Shown here one piece after another: positions 7,394 to 11,387 of a stretch of 11,387 nucleotides of DNA (positions within the stretch are counted from its first letter, which is position 1; each line of letters starts with the position of its first letter). The translations under genes and the position numbers were made by a program. The notes under the pieces were generated by a model that saw only the letters and a program-made list of their open reading frames with translations, was not told where the DNA came from and did not search any database. Source of the DNA: Angelakisella sp. (GTDB taxonomy: Bacteria > Bacillota > Clostridia > Oscillospirales > Ruminococcaceae); NCBI GenBank assembly GCA_022794295.1, contig JAAWEO010000046.1:1-11387 (forward strand), written 5' to 3'.

Positions 7394-8185
7394 CTAATCT
7401 TTCGCACGGTGCGAAACGATATCTCTATCATCCCTTTCCCTCCCATTCGGGGAAGGGGACGCAGAAACCTTGGTATTGGGGCGGTCAGTCAGCCCCTGCA
7501 TCCGGTAGCCGATGCCCACCTCTGTCACAATGTACCGTGGCTTTCCGGGGTCCTTTTCCAGCTTCCGCCGGATGTGGGCCATGTTTACCCGCAGGATCTT
7601 GTTGTTTTCCGGTACATAGGGGCCCCAGATCCGTTCCATCAGGTACCTGTAGGGCACCACCTGCCCGGGCTTCCAGGCCAGCAGCTCCACGATGCGGAAC
7701 TCGTTTTGGGTCAAATGCACCGGCTTTCCGTCCACCGTGACCTGGTGCCGGGCAAAGTCCACGGTGAGGCCCCCGGTGGTGTAGGCCGCTGTGGGGGGCA
7801 CCGGCTCCTGCCTTTGGCGGCGGGCCCGCCGGAGGGCTGCCCGGAGCCTGGCCAGCAGCACCCCCTGGGAAAAGGGCTTTTGAAGATAATCATCCGCCCC
7901 CTGGTCCAGGGCCCGGATGACGCTTTCCTCCTCCCCCTGGTCCGACAGGGCGATGATCGGCCCCTCGTACCACTCCCGAAGGCGGCCGATGGCCTGGCAG
8001 CCATCCATCCCCGGCAGCTCCAGGTCCAGGATCACCAGGTCGGGAAGGTGCCCCACCGCGGCATAAAAGCCCTCGCTGCTGTTGGCGGCGGAGGTGGTCC
8101 GCCAGCCCTCTGTCCTTAGCAGGGAGACAATGCGGCGGAGGGTATCCGGGTCGTTCTCGACAACGAGGATCCTATGGTCGGTCAA
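7394..8185 (-). CDS. OmpR-family (KdpE-like) response regulator, orphan
   Basis: This is a DNA-binding response regulator of 263 aa. The receiver domain spans about 5-118, with phospho-acceptor Asp54 (VILDLELPGMDG), switch Ser81 and Lys103 (QKPF). The acidic pair is Glu10-Asn11 where the family normally has an acidic residue followed by Asp. The winged-helix Trans_reg_C domain (about 137-229) has the pattern TQNEFRIVELL...GPYVPENNKILRVNMAHIRRKLE...VGIGYRM, closest in my reading to KdpE. A 33-residue tail (231-263) follows that the family normally lacks. The start is TTG at 8185, preceded by GGGAGGGGAG; no ATG is suitably placed. No histidine kinase lies in the window. Position at the head of the transporter cluster suggests it controls those genes, but this is inferred. 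Confidence 0.88.
   Translation of the reverse strand: MTDHRILVVENDPDTLRRIVSLLRTEGWRTTSAANSSEGFYAAVGHLPDLVILDLELPGMDGCQAIGRLREWYEGPIIALSDQGEEESVIRALDQGADDYLQKPFSQGVLLARLRAALRRARRQRQEPVPPTAAYTTGGLTVDFARHQVTVDGKPVHLTQNEFRIVELLAWKPGQVVPYRYLMERIWGPYVPENNKILRVNMAHIRRKLEKDPGKPRYIVTEVGIGYRMQGLTDRPNTKVSASPSPNGRERDDRDIVSHRAKD
7400..7416. promoter_or_regulatory. 8-bp-arm palindrome just upstream of lipoprotein copy B
   Basis: TTTCGCAC-G-GTGCGAAA is a perfect inverted repeat. It overlaps the last codons of the response regulator and sits about 27 bp upstream of the ATG of copy B. It could be a DNA operator. As RNA it could form a 7-bp stem with a 3-nt loop just before the ribosome site. No -10/-35 pair is evident next to it. 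Confidence 0.45.
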
Positions 8186-8212
8186 AAAGTCTCCCCTCCC
8201 TATTAGGGGAAT

Positions 8213-8243
8213 GTTTCTGCTCCCCCCCCGGGAGAGCAGAAAC
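8213..8243 (-). promoter_or_regulatory. Leader hairpin upstream of the response regulator
   Basis: GTTTCTGCTC (8213-8222) pairs perfectly with GAGCAGAAAC (8234-8243), with further CCC/GGG pairing inside. It lies in the untranslated leader of the response regulator, about 28 nt before the TTG start. No T-run follows on the minus strand, so it is not a standard terminator. An RNA-level role in stability or translation, or an operator role, is possible. Confidence 0.6.
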
Positions 8244-8258
8244 AGGGGTACCCCTGTT
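8241..8258. promoter_or_regulatory. 18-bp perfect palindrome, candidate operator
   Basis: AACAGGGGTACCCCTGTT is its own reverse complement. It lies just downstream of the predicted minus-strand -10 box (8274-8279), a common place for a repressor site. The decamer ACAGGGGTAC (8242-8251) recurs at 8690-8699 in the leader of the divergent regulator gene. Confidence 0.6.
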
Positions 8259-8273
8259 CGTTGGATGTTCCCT

Positions 8274-8303
8274 ATTATATCGGAAAAGCCCCCCGCTTGT
8301 ATA
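8274..8303 (-). promoter_or_regulatory. Promoter of the response regulator/ABC operon
   Basis: On the minus strand the -35-like TATACA (8303-8298) is separated by 18 bp from a perfect -10 TATAAT (8279-8274). Transcription would begin near 8267, giving a leader of about 80 nt before the TTG start at 8185. The core promoter is bracketed by inverted CCCTAT (8270-8275) and ATAGGG (8301-8306). Confidence 0.65.
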
Positions 8304-8313
8304 GGGAAATCGC

Positions 8314-8329
8314 GCTAAGATTTTGCTAA
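8314..8329 (-). promoter_or_regulatory. Direct repeat TTAGC with 11-bp spacing, candidate response-regulator box
   Basis: On the minus strand TTAGC occurs at 8329-8325 and again at 8318-8314, exactly 11 bp apart, just upstream of the -35 box at 8303. OmpR/PhoB-family regulators typically bind tandem half-sites at about 11-bp spacing in this position. TTAGC also occurs as an inverted pair at 8414-8427 (TTAGC-CTTC-GCTAA). Assignment to this regulator is inference. Confidence 0.4.
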
Positions 8330-8592
8330 CTATTCATCTTTGTGAAAACTGTCCTTCATTTTTTCTGCTCAAACCCGCTTAATTGTAAGAATTGAAGGTT
8401 CTTTTTGCATTTTTTAGCCTTCGCTAATTCCAATTTCTGTATCCTCCCCTCTTTTGCTGCTCTGTCCGGGCCGTTTTTCAATGCAAAAATGTCTATATTT
8501 GGGGCAGGATTTATCTTTTTGTTGTTTTCCACAGAGGGACAAGAAGGATTTTGGAGGATGTTACAATCTTTGTGTTTCCGTTAAAATATTTG

Positions 8593-8621
8593 TTGAAATC
8601 CCAACGAAAAGGGAGTATACT
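8593..8621 (+). promoter_or_regulatory. Promoter of the YheO/DauR-like regulator
   Basis: TTGAAA (8593-8598) and TATACT (8616-8621) are separated by 17 bp, an excellent sigma-A-type match. Transcription would start near 8628 and leave a leader of about 130 nt before the ATG at 8757. That leader carries AGGG-GTACAT-CCCT at 8692-8705, related to the palindrome in the divergent leader. The remaining part of the divergent region (about 8330-8592) is AT-rich; apart from the TTAGC pair noted above I see nothing assignable. Confidence 0.75.
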
Positions 8622-8756
8622 GTGTGCGTAGGAAAGAAACGGGAGGGGTTCCGGTTCTTTCCCCAGAAGAAAAGAAAGAAAGCAGACGTACAGGGGTACA
8701 TCCCTATTTGGCTTGAGGAGGCAGCGGGCAAAACAGAATATTAGGAGGGCATCCCC

Positions 8757-9404
8757 ATGAAGTCCATCGATGATTTCCTCCCTTTCCTCTCACAACTCAT
8801 CGAGGGGATGGCAAAACATTTTGGGGACAGCTGCGAATTTGTGGTCCATGACTATTCCCGGGACCGTTCCTCCACCATTGTGGCCATTGCAAACGGCCAG
8901 GTGACCGGACGGAGCCAGGGGGAAGGCAGCAGCCAAATTGGCCTTAAGATCATGCAGGGCAAGGAGGAGGAGGGCGGAAAATACAACTACCTCTCCCAGA
9001 CCTCTGACGGACGGTTTCTCCGGTCCAGCACCATCTACCTGAAAGGGGAGGATGGCAATGTCCTGGGTTCCCTGTGCATCAACTTTGATATTACCGAGCT
9101 GATCCGCTCCCGAAATTTTATTGACCGGTTTCTTAATATGGAACAGCCTCTCCCCCAGCAGGTGCCGGTGGAGCCCCCGCTGTTTGACAATGTGGAGGAC
9201 CTTTTGGTGGCGATGATCACCGATTCCATCAACCATGTGGGGGTCCCGGTGGTCCACATGACCCGGGAGCAAAAGGTGGAGGGCATTGCCTATTTGAACC
9301 GCAGGGGGGCATTTAAGATCAAAAACGCCGCCACCATTGCCGCCAAGTACTACGACATCTCCCGCTATACCTTATATAATTACCTCAGCGAGGCTGAGGC
9401 CTGA
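8757..9404 (+). CDS. YheO/DauR-like transcriptional regulator (PAS_6 + HTH_22)
   Basis: This is a DNA-binding regulator of 215 aa, the usual length for the family. The N-terminal PAS_6-like domain (about 5-115) begins with FLPFLSQLIEGMAKHFGDSCEFVVHDYS and ends in GSLCINFDIT. It presumably senses a ligand or interacts with another protein. The C-terminal HTH_22 domain (about 145-210) has the typical MTREQKVEGIAYLNRRGAF...IAAKYYDISRYTLYNYL signature. AGGAGG lies 8 nt before the ATG. It is transcribed divergently from the response-regulator/ABC operon, the classical layout for a regulator of the neighbouring operon. Relatives include DauR, which controls D-amino-acid catabolism in Pseudomonas, but nothing here shows a D-amino-acid role. 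Its target and effector are unknown. Confidence 0.92.
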   Translation: MKSIDDFLPFLSQLIEGMAKHFGDSCEFVVHDYSRDRSSTIVAIANGQVTGRSQGEGSSQIGLKIMQGKEEEGGKYNYLSQTSDGRFLRSSTIYLKGEDGNVLGSLCINFDITELIRSRNFIDRFLNMEQPLPQQVPVEPPLFDNVEDLLVAMITDSINHVGVPVVHMTREQKVEGIAYLNRRGAFKIKNAATIAAKYYDISRYTLYNYLSEAEA

Positions 9405-9433
9405 CTGTGCCATCTTCTCACTTTCCCATACAT

Positions 9434-9479
9434 ACGGAAAAAGCGCCGCCCTCCTTTCCAGGGCAGGCGCTTTTTCCGT
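9434..9479 (+). terminator. Strong intrinsic terminator after the YheO/DauR-like gene
   Basis: ACGGAAAAAGCGCC (9434-9447) pairs with GGCGCTTTTTCCGT (9466-9479), with further GCCCT/AGGGC pairing inside. The A- and T-runs lie within the stem, so it can act in both directions. It begins 29 bp past the stop codon. Confidence 0.9.
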
Positions 9480-9567
9480 TGCCTGCGGACACCGGACCCG
9501 GGGAAATTTACAGACCATCGTCCGAAAGTTTTCACTCTGTTCACCATTCTATCCCACCCGGGGTGCT

Positions 9568-9984
9568 ATGATAAGGGACAGAAAGGGGCGTTTTCTTTTG
9601 AATTGGTTTCGCAGATTTCTTATGGGCCGCTACGGCGTGGATCAGCTTTCCTTCGCCATGCTCCTCCTCTCCATGGTGCTGATGATGTTTACCCGGGGGC
9701 GGCTGTGGTTTTTGGCGCTGCTGGGGATGGCCCTTTTGGGGCTTGCCTACTTCCGGATGCTCTCCCGGAACATCTCTGCCAGAGCCCAGGAAAACGGAAG
9801 GTTTCTCCGGTACTGGTATCAGGCAAAAAACACCTGGAACCGGTGGGTGGGGCAGCTGGATGACAAAACCCACCGCTATTACCGCTGCCCCGGCTGCCGC
9901 CAGCAGCTGCGGGTGCCCAAGGGCCGGGGGCGCATTGTTATCACCTGCCCCCGGTGCAGGAGGGAGTTCGTGAAAAAAACCTGA
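9568..9984 (+). CDS. Small membrane protein with C-terminal zinc ribbon
   Basis: This 138-aa protein of unknown function is measured from ATG 9568. Residues 26-41 and 46-62 are hydrophobic and suggest two membrane helices. A basic and aromatic stretch follows, then a treble-clef/zinc-ribbon pattern CPGC (107-110)...CPRC (127-130), so the likely topology is a membrane hairpin with a cytoplasmic zinc ribbon. The start is uncertain: ATG 9568 has only a weak GGGGTG upstream, whereas the in-frame TTG at 9598 has AAAGGGG with 9 nt spacing, would keep both helices and gives 128 aa. The frame stays open upstream to 9337, but that part overlaps the previous gene and its terminator and is not coding. 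Similar small zinc-ribbon membrane proteins occur in Clostridia. No link to the transporter is evident. Confidence 0.75.
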   Translation: MIRDRKGRFLLNWFRRFLMGRYGVDQLSFAMLLLSMVLMMFTRGRLWFLALLGMALLGLAYFRMLSRNISARAQENGRFLRYWYQAKNTWNRWVGQLDDKTHRYYRCPGCRQQLRVPKGRGRIVITCPRCRREFVKKT

Positions 9985-10036
9985 CTGTCCCGGCGAGACA
10001 AGGTATCGTATTATGAACAACAGAAGACGCAGACAA

Positions 10037-10095
10037 AGCTCCCCGGTGCAACTGTCCAGAAGATTGGGCCCAATCCGCCAGGGAGCTGTTTTTTT
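10037..10095 (+). terminator. Branched intrinsic terminator after the zinc-ribbon gene
   Basis: AGCTCCC (10037-10043) pairs with GGGAGCT (10081-10087), followed by G and seven T residues (10089-10095). The 37-nt interior is itself structured: GATTGGGCCCAATC (10062-10075) is a perfect palindrome, and CGG/CCG can extend the outer stem. It is larger than a usual terminator; see the findings for a small-RNA alternative. Confidence 0.75.
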
Positions 10096-10170
10096 ATCCG
10101 TGGAGTATTACCGGGGAGGGCCCGGGAAACCCTTTTTCACCGCAGCGTAGGGCACCTGCTGTCACGAGCC

Positions 10171-10204
10171 TCCTCCTTTCTTCGGGAAGGGGGAGGATTT
10201 TTTT
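10171..10204 (+). terminator. Second intrinsic terminator, UUCG tetraloop
   Basis: TCCTCCTTTC (10171-10180) pairs over 10 bp, with two wobbles, with GGAAGGGGGA (10185-10194) around a TTCG tetraloop. GGA and seven T residues (10198-10204) follow. It lies 75 bp after the previous terminator and 65 bp before the SIMPL gene, so it could end a short transcript or act as an attenuator in the SIMPL leader. I see no convincing promoter for the SIMPL gene between it and 10269. Confidence 0.75.
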
Positions 10205-10268
10205 GCGCTGGTGCAACAAAACCGGGAAAAACCGGCACTGATATAGCAAAGAACAGGAAAGGAGCTGT

Positions 10269-11009
10269 ATGACAATGGAAAAATGGATCATTCTGGTTTT
10301 GGCAGTTGCCCTGGTGCTCTCTCTCACCGGCTGCGCGGGAGGGACCACCCCCGCAGAAACCACCGTTCACCTTCAGCAGGAAAAAACGGAGGATACCATT
10401 ACCGTCACTGGACGGATGGGCCTGGAGGTCACCCCGGACGTAGCCCGGGTCTCCATCGGGGTCAGCACCCAGGCAAGCACCCCGGGGACCGCACGGGAGC
10501 AGAACTCGGTGGCAGTCAACGCCACCCTGGCCGCCTTGGCAGAGCTGGGGATCGAGGAGAAGGACATCCAAACCTCCAACATAAACCTGTGGAACCGGTA
10601 TGACAGCAACAGCAATATTATTGGCTACCGAATGAGCACCGACCTTACCATTTATGTCCGGGAGATCGAAAAGGCCGGAGAAGTGGTAGACGCCGCCATC
10701 GCCGCCGGCTCCAACGAGCTAAACGGTGTGGAGTACCTGGTGAGCAACCAGGACGAGCTGTATAACCAGGCCCTCACCGAGGCCATCGACCTGGCCTGGA
10801 AGAAGGCAGAAGCCCTGGCCGCAGCAGCGGGGAAAACCCTGGTCGAGGTAAAGCAGGTGGATGAAACCAGCCGCGCAGTAGCCACCGTCCGGGAGTACGC
10901 AACAAACGCCGACACCGGCAGCGATTCCGCCCCCAGTAAATCCACCACCATCCGCCCCGGCAGCACCACCATCAGCGCAGAGGTCCAGGTAATTTTCCGG
11001 GCAGAGTAA
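10269..11009 (+). CDS. SIMPL (DUF541) domain lipoprotein
   Basis: This is a secreted, membrane-anchored protein of 246 aa. The signal peptide ends in LSLTGC, with Cys22 as the lipidation site. The mature part begins with a short linker, then ITVTGRMGLEVTPDVARVSIGV (about 44-65), the characteristic first strands of SIMPL/DUF541. Further family features are the N-x-A-x-x-A helix near 80-94, GIEEKDIQTSNINLWNRYD (about 95-113), a YRMSTDLTIYVRE strand and a C-terminal AWKKAEALAAAAGKTLVEV segment. The start could be ATG 10269 or ATG 10275: GGAG at 10261-10264 is 4 nt before the first and 10 nt before the second. SIMPL proteins have no single established function; outer-surface roles and oxidative-stress links have been described for some. 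It appears monocistronic. Confidence 0.9.
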   Translation: MTMEKWIILVLAVALVLSLTGCAGGTTPAETTVHLQQEKTEDTITVTGRMGLEVTPDVARVSIGVSTQASTPGTAREQNSVAVNATLAALAELGIEEKDIQTSNINLWNRYDSNSNIIGYRMSTDLTIYVREIEKAGEVVDAAIAAGSNELNGVEYLVSNQDELYNQALTEAIDLAWKKAEALAAAAGKTLVEVKQVDETSRAVATVREYATNADTGSDSAPSKSTTIRPGSTTISAEVQVIFRAE

Positions 11010-11030
11010 CCCCCACCCAGCAACCAAAAA

Positions 11031-11044
11031 GCCCCACCAGGGGC
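11031..11044 (-). terminator. Minus-strand terminator-like hairpin
   Basis: GCCCC-ACCA-GGGGC is a short stem. On the minus strand it is followed by TTTTTGG (11030-11024). It could stop leftward transcription arriving from outside the window before it runs into the SIMPL gene. Confidence 0.5.
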
Positions 11045-11047
11045 ATC

Positions 11048-11082
11048 AAATCCCCCGTTGTGCAGCAGCACACGGGGGATTT
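11048..11082 (+). terminator. Terminator-like hairpin after the SIMPL gene
   Basis: AAATCCCCCGT pairs with ACGGGGGATTT, and past a single bulged T the stem continues with GTG/CAC to a 6-nt loop (about 14 bp in all). The flanking A-run and T-run are short (ATTTGCATTG), so termination may be moderate and bidirectional. It begins 39 bp past the SIMPL stop. Confidence 0.65.
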
Positions 11083-11111
11083 GCATTGTCCCATACTGCC
11101 AAAAGCCCTCC

Positions 11112-11283
11112 CACCCTGGCCCGCAGGCCACGGCCGCGAAGCGGCATTCGCCCGAAGGGCACCGCTTTTTTCCGCAGAAAAAAGCACCCTATCCGGCCAA
11201 CAAGCCTCCGGCCGCAAAAGCCCGGACGCTGGCAAGCGGGAGCACAAAACCAAGCCGCCAGCACAACCCAGCCGCCTGGCGCC
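11112..11283 (-). repeat. Structured intergenic repeat, right copy (inverted)
   Basis: This is the reverse-complement counterpart of 1-172, collinear and gap-free (left position n matches 11284 minus n). It keeps all the hairpins. The central stem has changed sequence but not pairing: its arms read GCTTTTTTC and GAAAAAAGC around the same TGCG loop. It lies immediately downstream of the SIMPL gene and its terminator, oriented back toward that gene, just as the left copy is oriented back toward the ABC operon. Confidence 0.85.
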
Positions 11284-11387
11284 ATCAGTAGGAACACGCT
11301 GGTAATAGATCAAGGTACTGCCCACAGCGGACCCCGCCCCGTGGGTGAGATCAAGCGGCCCCGTGGGTCATCCGCCCAAGGCCGGAG
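11284..11387. other. Gene-free right edge with a short direct repeat
   Basis: I see no gene in this stretch. GCCCCGTGGGT occurs twice, at 11336-11346 and 11358-11368, 22 bp apart. CCCAC (11321-11325) can also pair with GTGGG (11341-11345). This may be the edge of another repeat or of a control region for a gene outside the window. Confidence 0.35.

Noticed and set aside
8454..8744. A 96-codon frame in the divergent intergenic region
   Set aside because: It contains the -35/-10 promoter of the YheO/DauR-like gene, has no ribosome site and no domain-like composition.
9337..9567. N-terminal extension of the zinc-ribbon membrane protein
   Set aside because: It overlaps the end of the upstream regulator in another frame and runs through its terminator. 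The hydrophobic and zinc-ribbon parts begin only after 9568.
1..11283. Inverted repeats at both ends read as the termini of a transposon or integron-like unit
   Set aside because: There is no transposase, recombinase or target-site duplication, the repeats are multi-hairpin elements placed after terminators, and the genes between are ordinary chromosomal types.

Overview
The window reads as chromosomal DNA of a GC-rich Clostridia-type Firmicute. An Oscillospiraceae/Ruminococcaceae-like gut anaerobe is the best guess. The reasons are strong AAGGAGG ribosome sites, GC-rich third codon positions, a YheO/DauR-type regulator, DUF3798 lipoproteins and intrinsic terminators. This is inference; no marker gene fixes the taxon. 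I see no rRNA, tRNA, CRISPR array or transposase.

Layout. (1) Bases 1-172 hold one copy of a multi-hairpin intergenic repeat. (2) From 8185 down to 345 a minus-strand cluster probably forms one operon: an OmpR/KdpE-like response regulator, two near-identical DUF3798 substrate-binding lipoproteins in tandem, a double-domain ABC ATPase and two BPD_transp_2-type permeases. It ends in a terminator at 281-319. Both ATPase/permease and permease/permease junctions overlap by exactly 8 bp, and each lipoprotein gene is followed by a hairpin. (3) The 571-bp divergent region 8186-8756 has a good promoter on each strand and several palindromes and repeated motifs. (4) Rightward from 8757 come a YheO/DauR-like regulator (PAS_6 + HTH_22), a small two-helix membrane protein with a zinc ribbon, and a SIMPL (DUF541) lipoprotein, separated by terminators. 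(5) Bases 11112-11283 hold the second copy of the repeat, inverted.

How it may work together (inference): the two lipoproteins would deliver one or two related, unidentified small molecules to a shared permease/ATPase core. The response regulator in the same transcription unit and the divergent PAS regulator are natural candidates for control, and shared palindromic motifs in both leaders suggest common regulation. The substrate is not identifiable from sequence.

Most worth a second look: the inverted pair of ~172-bp structured repeats at the window edges, whose main stem carries three compensatory base-pair changes; the duplicated lipoprotein-plus-hairpin unit with changes grouped near likely pocket segments; the orphan response regulator with an altered acidic pocket and a C-terminal tail that looks like translated intergenic DNA; and the motif-rich divergent control region.
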